Position numbers and translations under genes: made by a program | Notes under the pieces: generated by a model | Told to the model about the DNA's origin: nothing | What the model saw: the letters and a program-made list of their open reading frames with translations, nothing else | The model's database searches: none | Part shown: positions 1 to 9,281 of the stretch, in pieces | Layout: every line of letters starts with the position of its first letter | Numbering within the stretch: the first letter of the stretch is position 1 | Assembly: GCF_027943255.1 (NCBI RefSeq) | Contig: NC_072895.1 | Location: 74,960,001 to 75,024,000 of the forward strand | DNA length: 64,000 nt | Source of the DNA: Anastrepha obliqua | Taxonomy: Eukaryota; Arthropoda; Insecta; Diptera; Tephritidae | Direction of reading: 5' to 3'

Positions 1-164
1 GAGCGGGTACCAATTACCTAATCAATGATCTTGTAATCCAAATCTCCCTGCAGGCGTTTCAATAAGAGAATATTCACTCAAATCGTAGCAACAAATTATC
101 AACAACGATTTGTTTTGTTTCCTAATACAACCTGAAGTGCAAACAAACTAAATCCCTACATATA
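1..164. other. Unassigned AT-rich flank
   Basis: No ORF, repeat or RNA gene recognised before the first mariner terminus. Confidence 0.5.
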
Positions 165-229
165 CGAGGTTGTTCAATCAATTTTGCGGTTCGATAAGAA
201 AAACACAATTTTATGGTTTGAAATACACT

Positions 230-500
230 TCGTTACCAAAAAGATTCCAATTTATGAATTAGATCACTGAAGTGAGAATCTGGAAGGGCTGCAAAATACG
301 CTTCCGCAGCTATTATCATTTGATGAAAAACGTTTTCTTCGGATGAATTTTTTAGGTCTGGAAACAAATGGAAATCAGTAAGGGCTGTTAAATACGGTGG
401 TTGGTCCAACAATTCAAATTTCAATTCAGATGAAAAATATTTTTTTTTCTTTTGCAAACTGGGTCTTTTCACGAATTTTTTCTTTCAGTTGGTCTAAACG
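230..500 (-). pseudogene. Mariner transposase C-terminal fragment
   Basis: Minus-strand translation gives a degraded transposase C-terminus. It contains the block around the third catalytic aspartate (Q-P-P-Y-L-T-A-L-T-D-F-H-L-F, where mariners usually read PPYSPDLAP-D-F/Y-LF), followed by the EEN-VFHQMI and IHKLESFW segments that normally end the protein. The first two catalytic aspartates are absent because the central part is lost. It is a non-functional relic. Confidence 0.7.
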
Positions 501-879
501 ATAACATTTAGAATTTATGTTTTACCAGTTCGCAAGTAATCCACAAACAAAATTACTTTCGTATCCCAAAAAAGTGATGCCAACACCTTCTTGGTCATTT
601 CTGAACATGAAATGAGCAGAAGAATCAGGTTCACACCACTCTTGTAGCCATTTCTTGGTTAAGAATCACGGTGTTAGACACAAGTCGCATACATACTGAT
701 GAACCGACGTTGTTTTTAAACTTTCCAAAAATAAAAATTCAGTTACGCACGATACTTGATTTTTTCCATTTTAGAAAATACTGTGACACGTCGGTACTAA
801 ATTGGTTTGTAATCAAAGAATGAATTGACAGATTGAAATGAAACTTCACATAGGTTCATATGAAGAGTGTACCAACATA

Positions 880-1056
880 GGGGCCGTTCATAAACTTCGT
901 GTCCCGAATTTCAAAAAAAAATTCCCCCCCCTCCCCCCTTGTGACTCTCTGTGACAAATCTTTACACAACTCCTGAAAGACATATAATTCGTGATATAAC
1001 CGATACCCCCCTCCCCCTCCCTTCCCCAGCGCATCTCGAGGTTTATGAACGGCCCC
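880..1056. mobile_element. Nested 177-bp MITE with 16-bp perfect inverted repeats
   Basis: GGGGCCGTTCATAAAC at 880-895 is the exact reverse complement of GTTTATGAACGGCCCC at 1041-1056. The interior has homopolymer C and A runs and no ORF. Flanks read ...ACATA and ATAAC..., compatible with a short ATA duplication. The homologous mariner copy near 39915 reads straight through without this block, which confirms it as an insertion. I cannot assign a superfamily. Confidence 0.8.
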
Positions 1057-1127
1057 ATAACAAAAAAAAATGTAGGCTAGTAGCAATGCCCTCTATTATT
1101 GAACCGCAAAACTTATTGAACAACCAG

Positions 1128-1618
1128 TAGTACAAAGTATCAAATATATTTACTTCCTTTATTTAATTCACTTTCTATTTGCGGGTACAATAGCAATAAT
1201 GAATACATTAAAGTCTAAAATCCTTGTACTGTTTAACTTAGATATTCTCCTATTATATGGTGTGTACGCAGTACACTTAATGTCAATGCGGAGCCCACAC
1301 TTTGAGTTTTCTAAATGATTCTCTGAATGTCGAAAGAGGCCGATGAAACCGTGCTCAAGTTAATTTTTATGCCAGACGTGCCCAGTTTAACATAAAAAAG
1401 AGTAGAAGTAAGAACATTTTCGAGTAGGAGTGACTCCAATCGAAAAGTTACTCATAAAGACGGGACTCCACTCAGTCCAAGTCATTGTTAGAGAGCAGTT
1501 TAATTAGGACATAATATTCTACAGTGCGGTATTTCATAAAAATTACAATACCAAGAGTTGAGTAATATCAAAATTTGGAATTTAATTACCAAAAACATTT
1601 CCGAAAATTATTATGCAG
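1128..1618. other. Unassigned AT-rich sequence
   Basis: No coding or structural feature recognised. Confidence 0.4.
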
Positions 1619-1630
1619 TACATTAAAGAA

Positions 1631-1914
1631 TGGGTTGGTGCGTGATTACCATTCGGAATTCACAGAGAGAACGTTGGTTCGAATCTCGGTGAAACACAAA
1701 AATTAAGAAAAACATTTTTCTAATAGCGGTCGCTCCTCGGCAGGCAATGGCAAACCTCCGAGTGTATTTCTGCCACGAAAAAGCTCCTCATAAAAATATC
1801 TGCCATTCGGAGTCAGCTCGAAACTGTAGGTCCCTCCATTTGTGGAACAACATCAAGACGCACACCACAAAGGAGGAGTTGCTCGGCCAAACACACAAGA
1901 AGGGTGTACGCGCC

Positions 1915-1953
<39 letters not shown>
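1631..1953 (+). mobile_element. tRNA-derived SINE, copy 1, 5'-truncated, with TSDs
   Basis: This copy matches the SINEs at 12298, 49767 and 57248 across the body (LCS: CGGCAGGCAATGGCAAACC, then GGTCCCTCCATTTGTGGAAC). It lacks the first ~18 bases, so the A box is incomplete, but keeps the B box GTTCGAATC at 1677-1685. It ends GCGCCAATTA (1910-1919) followed by an (AT)n tail. The flanks TACATTAAAGAA (1619-1630 and 1954-1965) are a perfect 12-bp target-site duplication, which defines both borders and shows LINE-type retroposition. The ORF through it is a by-product of the repeat and not a gene. Confidence 0.9.
1918..1951. repeat. (AT)n microsatellite, SINE tail
   Basis: About 17 AT dinucleotides directly after the SINE end. 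It is the 3' tail of the SINE and not an independent locus. Confidence 0.9.
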
Positions 1954-1954
<1 letters not shown>

Positions 1955-1965
1955 ACATTAAAGAA

Positions 1966-2224
1966 ACAACCGATTTAAGACGAAAAATAGAATTTTTAAA
2001 GTAAGCTCAAGTTTAAAAAGATAGAATGCACATCCAATTCGAAGCGACTTGGACCTGATTTCACTTTTAATTTATTAGGTAATCGATTCCATAACTTTAC
2101 CGCTTTAAGGAAGTACATTCTAACTTAAATTCATACATAAATAACACTCGATGGCGATCAAAAAACTGAAATAAGCTGCAATCAATAATTTGGCGCCGAA
2201 AGCTGTGAAATATAGGCAAATTTA
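1966..2224. other. Unassigned spacer between SINE and mariner
   Basis: AT-rich, no feature recognised. Confidence 0.4.
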
Positions 2225-2226
2225 GT

Positions 2227-3271
2227 AGGTGAGCAACTAAGTTCGCGCTGTTTCTTTGGTGAAAATACCACTCTATTTTTTGAAAGTATTGCCCCTCGCT
2301 GGCTACTACTTTTACCCATCTTTCTGGTAGATCTCGTATACCGTCGCGGTAAAACAGCTCATCTTTTGAGGCTATCCACGGATCAAGCCATTTTTTGATG
2401 TCTTTATATGAATGGCACTGCTGGTCAGCTAGACCATATCCCATCGATCGGAACAGGTAATAATCGGACAGCGCAATATCTGGAAAATATGGCGGGTGGG
2501 GTAGGATTTCCCATTTCAGTGTTTCCAGGTAGGTTGTACCGGGCTTGGCAACGTGAGGCCGAGCGTTGTCATGCTGTAGAATCACTTCGTCATGCCTCTC
2601 CGCGTAATGCGGCCGCTTTACGCGCAGTTCTCGGCTCAATCGCATCAATTGAAGTGGATAGTAATAGTTTCGCTTGGTTTAAACAGTTCATAATAAATAT
2701 AATAAATTGGTCCCACCATATACATAGCATAACCTTCGCAGCGTGAATATTCGGGCGAGGCGACGACGTAGAAGCATAACCGGGCAGTCCCCGGTTATGA
2801 ACTGCTGTAATGAATCCATTTTTCATCACCCGTCACGATGCGATGAAGAAAACCTTTCCTTTTTTGCCGCTGGAGCAGTTGTGCACATGCGAAAAAACGA
2901 CGTTTAACATCCCTTGGTTTTAACTCATAAGGAATCCAAGTCCCCAGTTTCTGTTTCTGAATCATTCTCAAAGCATGCAATCGCTTAGAAATGGATCGAC
3001 GGGTAACTCCTAATACTGAAGCAAACTCTTCTTGCATTTGACACGGATCCTCATTGAGCAATGCCTTCAATTCAGCGTCTTCGAACAACATAAAATCCGT
3101 CAACATTAAAATCACCGTCTTTGAAGCGACGGAAACAATCTCGGGACGTTGTTTCACTTAAAGCAGAATATCCATAAACTTTTCGTAGCTCTCGATGAGC
3201 TTCAGCCGCCGTTATGTTAGAATCGACTAGCACACACTGCTGGCGGCATCTATTGAACTTAGTTGCGCACC
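2227..3271 (-). mobile_element. D34D mariner transposon, near full length
   Basis: The terminal inverted repeats are GGTGAGCAACTAAGTTC at the left and the reverse complement of GAACTTAGTTGCGCACC at the right, each bordered by TA (2225-2226, 3272-3273). The 1045-bp element holds one minus-strand transposase pseudogene. It is shorter than the usual ~1.3 kb because part of the 5' region and start are missing. Confidence 0.9.
2240..3235 (-). pseudogene. Mariner transposase (D34D), frameshifted
   Basis: This is a cut-and-paste transposase acting on the inverted repeats of its own element. Reading on the minus strand: a paired-type HTH segment near 3230-3130, a second HTH (VTRRSISKRLHALRMIQKQK), the first catalytic block IVTGDEKWIHY near 2825, WW-D near 2710, second catalytic block LQHDNARPH near 2570, and third block ALSDYYLF near 2460, ending in ERWVKVVASEGQYF. 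Exactly 34 residues separate the second and third aspartates, the mariner signature. At least two frameshifts (around 3150 and 2790-2650) break the frame, and the initiator methionine is lost. All three catalytic aspartates survive in pieces. Confidence 0.88.
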
Positions 3272-3309
3272 TAATGCAATTAATTATACATACATATATT
3301 TGGCTACCG

Positions 3310-3790
3310 GAGCTTTGCCCAGACAGCCATATATAAATTTTTGGTATGATCTGATAGCCATTAATAGTATTTTAAGAAGCTTATGTTTAATGGAGAGCAT
3401 TTTTCCAAAGCTGCCTCAATGCAAGAACAATAAAAAAAATCATTAACATTGTCTACACACTACAATACTTCCATAATAGTCAGTTAAAAGCCAATGATTT
3501 GAATAACTTTTTCGACAATTCCCATTCAATAAAATTTAATAAATATCAACTTGGTTTTGGGGAAAATGTGATACAACAAGGTTTTGGATGAATTAAGGTT
3601 AAGCCTATTGTGTATCGACCGCCAAGAAATAGATTCCAAGTCCTCGTTAATTCTTTGTATAAATCCTCTAATAGGCTTAGAGGCCTGAAAGTTATACATG
3701 TATGTGCATCATCAGTACAAAGCTGATTTTTTCTATATTAATCATGTATGTGTACAGAATAAATCCGGTGTATCTTGGTGTACTAATATT
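3310..3790 (-). pseudogene. Non-LTR retrotransposon RT 3' remnant
   Basis: Minus-strand translations in shifting frames give pieces resembling the end of a Jockey-like reverse transcriptase: a YTDDA block (for YADD), then RINEDLESIS, a tryptophan-containing stretch, LNLNSSKT, and further on a LRQLW...LLMAI...FIYGC stretch like the thumb and connection region. Every segment is interrupted by frameshifts or stops. Assignment rests on the order and spacing of the motifs only, so the clade is uncertain. Confidence 0.45.
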
Positions 3791-4199
3791 TTATCGGTAT
3801 TAAGCTAGAGTTATTGCCCCAGATATAGCTTTTTGTCATATATTTATCAAATAGGTTTTTAATAATCTTATTGCATCATTGCTGAATCGAAAATAACATA
3901 CATGTCACGTGTTTTGAGAAGAATTTTGTGACAAACCATTTTGGGAAAGTATAAATCGTCGCCTTTGCCAAAACTTTGAACATGGCAGTTGGACAACTAT
4001 GCCCCCGGCGGTACCCTGATTGATACGAATTTTTTTTTGCTTATTGTTTAAGTTATTCCAAGACCCTTTGGGCGCGAGATTGACATTGAGTTTGCTCTGA
4101 AAGTAACATCTTTTGGTATCTCGAGGTATTTTAGTGGTCCTATTCCACAAAAGCATATATGCCATACAATTTACTTAAGAAGCTGCCTTGGTATATATA
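3791..4199. other. Unassigned sequence
   Basis: Contains a short minus-strand ORF (3905-4165) with no recognisable domain. Confidence 0.35.
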
Positions 4200-4960
4200 A
4201 CCACGGGATATTTAGGGACGACTAAACTTTCCGTGTCTCAGACAACGGCTCAGCGCGGGGATCTAGCATAAAAAGGGATGACCCATCTCACTCATTAAAA
4301 GAGGGGCGAAATTGCCTCTTCTCACTGGCACAAAGTGAACGCGCAATATTATATCCGGGCGTGAATCTGAGAGACGACTGAGTCGATTTCCAGCATTGTC
4401 CCTGGAGGTGTGAGCAGGAATCCGCTTCATTTATGGAGGGTGTCGAATACGGAACTGTTTGCGGCTTAGGGTGTGGGTCTGGATGGGATGGTCAGCTCCA
4501 GTAAGGGGTAGTCCTGATTCAGGAGCCGAGGCTGAGCAGCATAGCGGTTCTGATAGTGTATAGCGGTGCAGTTAAGCTTGGATTTTGTATTTCTATCAGA
4601 AAAGAGGAGGTTAAGGAGGAAGAGCTTGATCTCACACTGGCCTCTTCTTCACTACTGTACCACATCTCTGATTGGAGTTTGCTTAACGCTCATTCTCTTT
4701 CGGATCACAGGCATATTCAATTATTTCTCAATGATGATTTCTGAAACAGTTTCAGGTGCAGAAAAGGTACCTTAATTACGAGTACGGACTGGGATGTATA
4801 ATGCAGAGGACTGGGATTAAACTGCAGGATCTTCTTCTGGAAGCACCAGAGCACAATATGGATATTTCGAATGTATCGATGGATGTATTTTTGTAGACAT
4901 TCACTAATGCATGCATGTGGGAACTAAACAAAGCAGGATTAGGAATCTAAAATAACTAAA
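4200..4960 (+). pseudogene. R1/LOA-like LINE fragment (endonuclease end and linker)
   Basis: The stretch 4200-4560 is GC-richer than its surroundings. From about 4620 the plus strand encodes the last motif of an apurinic-type endonuclease (ISDWSLLNAHSLSDHRHI, typically W-V...SLSDHRYI), the block that precedes the RT domain in R1/LOA/Jockey LINEs. A continuation in another frame (QVQKRYLNYEYGL... TFTNACMWELNKAG, 4755-4945) resembles the linker before the RT. It is frameshifted and truncated. The upstream GC-rich part may be more of the same element, but I cannot prove it. Confidence 0.5.
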
Positions 4961-5690
4961 TTTGGAAAGCGAACGAGACAATGTGAAAGGGTGAAAGGCT
5001 GTCATGAGTACGTGAAGTTCAGACTCATTCTCTTGCATTTAAGCAATACAAGTAGAGGTAGCGTGAAAAAACTTCCATGCACTCAAAGCTGAGTGCAGAT
5101 TACAATATTTGGTAATCCGAAGCAGAATTGTGAGAATATATTTGACTGCCACGTCATAGAGGACTCAGCAGAATTACGCACGCTCATTTCACCCGTAGTC
5201 ATGGTGCTTTCGTCGTTGTGCAATCAGTCGTTTTGTTATCTATGGCTGAGACGACAACGAAGTAGCACGAGGGATTGCTGACGGTAACGAAGTTAGATGG
5301 GAAGTGGATACCTTGATTTTTTCGTAAATCATCAACACAATTTCAGTTTTTGCCGACCTTTGCTGTAAACAAATTGCTGTAACATTCCCTGTTGCGTCAG
5401 AAACTCCGCTGATTCCTTCAAAATCGTGGAGAGCCGCCGAAGGGTCTGATGTTGTCGACACCTTCACCACACCACCATGACGAAAACATATGGTCTAAAG
5501 GTATATCATAAGGTGCGAATTTTCTCGTGGGCGCTTGTCGTACGCAATGGTGTAATTTAAATGTCTTGAAAAGAGAACGCCCCACCAAGATCAATAATTT
5601 CACTTCGATGGGATAAACTAGAATTTCCAATGGTGTAAGAAATGGGTATAAAAGAGCAAAATTTAGAATAAGAAATATATAATCACTTGC
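4961..5690. other. Unassigned; minus-strand ORF piece with no known domain
   Basis: Between 5240 and 5630 the minus strand has two overlapping short ORFs in different frames (70-76 codons). They look like one broken reading frame, but I recognise no domain. It could be another decayed transposon. Confidence 0.3.
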
Positions 5691-5699
5691 TTAGATTTA

Positions 5700-5990
5700 A
5701 ATCGAACTAATTTCTTTTACACCAAGCAACGACATTATCTAAATCAGATTGAAGATTTAGAGTTCACTGTACTTACGATCTCCGAGTATATCATTAAATC
5801 ATCAGCATACAAAAGAAAATTTGCGTAATTAAAAAAACTTTAAATGTCATTAACAAAAAAATAAAAAGTAAGGGACTATCCGAGAGGAGAGTTGGGAAAC
5901 GATGGATCTACCTTTCATGAAACCGTGTTGGTCTGCAGAAATATAACGATTAATTGCTAAATAAATTCTACCTCACTATAAGTTCAAATA
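5700..5990 (-). pseudogene. Reverse transcriptase palm remnant (non-LTR)
   Basis: Minus-strand reading gives SPLLFIF..NDI near 5870-5830 and NYANFLLYADDLMIYS near 5820-5780, the order expected for RT motifs (PQGS-LGPLLF, then YADD). Frames shift between them. Upstream of 5900 a FHER segment would fit the preceding palm region. It belongs to a Jockey-like or related clade; no precise family assignment is possible. Confidence 0.5.
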
Positions 5991-8186
5991 TTTTTGAAAC
6001 CGTGGATAATTCTGAATTAATGGTTATTACTTTCCAGGCATAAGTATATGAACTCTCCCCATTTAAGGGATTTGTCGAACATTAATAAAAGTGGATAAGT
6101 AGTTGCAGGACACTTTTTAACACATCAGACTTTGTTGATATCCTGGCGTAAGATTTCAAAATTAAAATCTATGTGATAGCTAATATGGCCTGTAGAAGTG
6201 AACTTTGCATCAACTAACTCATGATCTAAGATAACAATTAAAGGTAACATAAGATGTCTTCAAAGGAGGAAACCCCTTGGCGAAAGTAATGTGGTAGCAT
6301 TTCGAAATATTTAAAACTAGTTGATGACTGGTACACCAAGAAAGAACTTTTTGCTACACTGACGGATATAGCAGAGTTATGGTAGTCACGATATGAATTA
6401 TAATATTTACATACAAGTCTAAATATTTAAGAAAAACATACGAGTATATAAAAATATATCTTTATTATATTTTAAAAATTAGACGAAACCAGACCAAAAT
6501 AATTTCCATGAAGAAAAACCTTTTTTCACAACAGTATTGACAGCTGATTGCCAATTTTACAGGTAATCTGCCATATGCGAACGGGTAGATTAATTTTGTG
6601 GATTTATTGGTAATTAATGCATATGTGACCGTACTTTAACAAAGTATTATATGAATTAAAAAAAGATATTTTTTATTTCTTATTGTAGTAAAATTCATCA
6701 GTCACTCTGTATTCTAGACCATGTAAATATAAATTCAAATGCAAATATGTACTCTGGTCTTCTTTTGTAGTTGTAGTTGCAAACTTTAGTTTAGAGCTCC
6801 CTTCTGTAACCTTTTTTTATATCTGTGCTTATTTATTTTTCTTCCCGCTTTTTGGGGCTTCATTTGCCATTTTGTTGACTCACACTGAATGTTATGTTCA
6901 GTTTCCATTTGATTTTCTATTTTATTATATACATTTTTTTTTACACACTGGTCTGTTTTGAGTTTTTTTTCTTTTTGCGGAATTTTTAAGAGTTTTTTTT
7001 TTCTTTTTGCCGAATTGGCCGTTTGTACATTTGTTTTGCCTCATTGCACCACAGCTCACAGCAGCCTGCGCTTTTGCTTCTTATTCCTGGTACTTTCTCG
7101 CTTACGTTCTTGTTGGCTGCTTGTTTTTCTGTTCTGCGAGCCTTCCATATCTGTTGGCCAATTTGCAATTGCTGTACTTCTAATACTACTGAACTGGCCA
7201 TTTAAACGCTACTATAGAACAGCACCCGAATTCTGTATACCTCAGGACAATTGGTGCTTCGTTTCTTCTTTTGATAGTGTGGACACTCTGGCATACCATA
7301 CGCGTAACTATTTAACCATCCTGACATAGAGTATGTATCGGGCGTTTGTTTAAGAGCTTGAGAACATAAAAGGATAATGAAAAGTATAAGGATTGTTGGA
7401 ATGCATTTTTTACTATAATCTGGTAGATAATTTCATGACATTTATTTTTTGTATATGATATACGGCATATGTCCGTAAGCTACAAGTTACATAGTCCATT
7501 CGATCAGCCCAATTTTTTAATACTTCTTCCAATAAATCTGACCGTATGGTGCCTTAAATATTAGTTTTCAATGCTTCAAGAGTTGCACATTTGTCAACAT
7601 AAATCGAATTGCCAAACTACTGGCTGAGCGGAGATACAAAGTACACAATTAAATTTGCATCTCTTGCTACTGATGACGAAAATGAAAACGACGAAACAAA
7701 TACTTAAGCGAACAGTGGACAGAACATTGTTACTAATGCTCAAAATTTAAATAGTGAAAAAAATAAAAATATTATTATAATAACAAACCGCCCCCAAAAT
7801 ACATATTTGTAAAGTGTGGAATACATCAAGACACTAAAAAATGCAATAGCAAATGGCAATTTTGCCTTAAATATCCTAAGAAATAATGAAGTACGAGTTC
7901 AAGCAAATGATTTAGTAACGTACTCAAATATGTACACATGCCCCACAAAGTCTGCGTTCACCCGAATAGCCATCTTAAATTTATTAAAAACAAAATAGAA
8001 TATTATGATTAAATTGAAATCTTTACAAGTTGTTTATTCACTACATTCCCAGCTTTTAAGGGCAAAAATAAAAACACGATTCCTCACTTTACTTTTTAAC
8101 TTTTAGATAATGTGGCACCAAAAAGTCTGCGTTCAGCCTGTTTATTTTAATGATACCGTTAATTTTAAGATATTTTTCCTTGTTTA
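5991..8186. other. Unassigned AT-rich interval with T-tracts
   Basis: About 2.2 kb. It includes pyrimidine-rich runs around 6930-7010 and a 123-codon plus-strand ORF (6958-7329), low-complexity and rich in Phe/Leu/Cys from those runs. No splice-bounded exon or known domain recognised. Confidence 0.4.
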
Positions 8187-8263
8187 TAAAGGTTGTCAAA
8201 AAATTCTTGCGGTATTTTTATTGAATTTCCAATTGTTCATAAAATTGGTTATAATAATGCGAT

Positions 8264-9278
8264 TTAAATCAAATATGCGCCGTTTTGTTCGATGACGAGT
8301 TCCCAACGAGATGCCAACTTCATAATGCCCCTCTTATAGAAGCTCGCTTCCCTATTGTCAAAAAACTCGGAGAGCCAATTTTCACAGGACTCTCTTGTCG
8401 ACAACTTCCGACTACCAAGCTCGTTCGCCATGGACAGCAATAGGTGGTAATCACTTGGTGCGAGATCCGGATTATACGGTGGATGCAAAATAACCTCCCA
8501 TCCGAGCTCCCGGAGCTTCTGGCGCGTCACCAAAGATGTGTGTGCCCTGGCGTTGTCCTGATGGAAGACAATTCGGCCTCTAATGATCAAAGATGGCCTC
8601 TTCCGCATGAGTGCTGCATTCAAGTGGTCCAGTTGTTGGCAGTACAGGTCCGAATTGGGCGTTTGGCCATAGGGGAGCAGCTCATAGTGGATGATTCCCT
8701 GCCAATCCCACCAAACACACAGAAGAACCTTCCTGATCGTCAATCCAGGCTGGGCTACCGTCTGGGCGGCTTCACCGCTTTTCGACCACGACCGTTTGCG
8801 CTTCACGTTGTCGTAAGTGTCGCCAGTCACCATCCGCTTCAAAAACGGGTCGATTTTGTTGCAATTCAGAAGCGATTCGCATGCATCCATACGGGCAAAA
8901 ATGTTTTTTTTGCGTCAAGTCGTGTGGCACCCATACATCGAGCTTCTTTTTGAATCCAAGCTTCTTCAAATGGCTTATAACGGTTTGATGACTCATGCCC
9001 AGCTCTTGGCCGATGCTACGGCTGCTACTATGCCGGTCTCTTTCGATCAATTCAGCGATTTTATCGCAATTTTCGACGACAGGCCTTCCGGACCGTGGCG
9101 CATCTTCGATCACCTCTGCACCAGAACGAAAACATTGAAACCATCGCTGTGTAGTGGAAATGGAAACTGTATCGGGTCCATAAACTGCACAAATTTTATT
9201 GGCAGCATGAGATGCATTTTTGCCTTTATCGTAGTAGTACTGTAAAATATGCCGTATTTTCTTTTTATTTTGCTCCAT
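8264..9278 (-). pseudogene. Mariner transposase (D34D), one frameshift and a small deletion
   Basis: The protein starts at 9278 (MEQNKKK) and carries the full N-terminal HTH pair (GKNASHAANKICAVYG..., then RSIGQELGMSHQTVISHLKK) and the linker WVPHDL. The frame breaks near 8900 and resumes at RMDACESLL. The first catalytic block reads VTGD-TYDN where the family has VTGDEKWITYDN, so four residues after the first aspartate are deleted. The second (FHQDNARAH) and third (APSDYHL) aspartates are intact with 34 residues between them. The C-terminus YKRGIMKLASRWELVIEQNGAYL is complete. The start codon lies inside the target-site duplication made by the Jockey insertion. It is not functional as it stands. 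Confidence 0.9.
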
Positions 9279-9281
9279 GTA

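Larger units (their letters stand above)
165..1127 (-). mobile_element. Decayed mariner-family DNA transposon, copy 1 of family A
   Basis: The two ends form a terminal inverted repeat: GGTTGTTCAATCAATTTTGC at the left and the reverse complement of GCAAAACTTATTGAACAACC at the right, each bordered by TA, the mariner target site. Between them lies the 3' part of a minus-strand transposase, a long non-coding stretch and a nested 177-bp MITE at 880-1056. A second copy with the same sequence starts at 38110. At under 1 kb including the MITE it is shorter than a typical 1.25-1.3 kb mariner and has lost most of the catalytic region, so it cannot be autonomous. Confidence 0.8.

Noticed and set aside
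6958..7329. 123-codon plus-strand ORF as a gene
   Set aside because: Composition follows T/CT-rich tracts, competing ORFs overlap on both strands, and no domain or regulatory signal supports it.
8444..9245. Two plus-strand ORFs of 169 and 142 codons
   Set aside because: Antisense shadows of the mariner transposase on the minus strand.
9249..9280. ATG at 9249 as the start of a 734-codon Jockey protein
   Set aside because: These bases are mariner sequence and the target duplication; the LINE starts at 9281 and is 5'-truncated, so the ATG is accidental.
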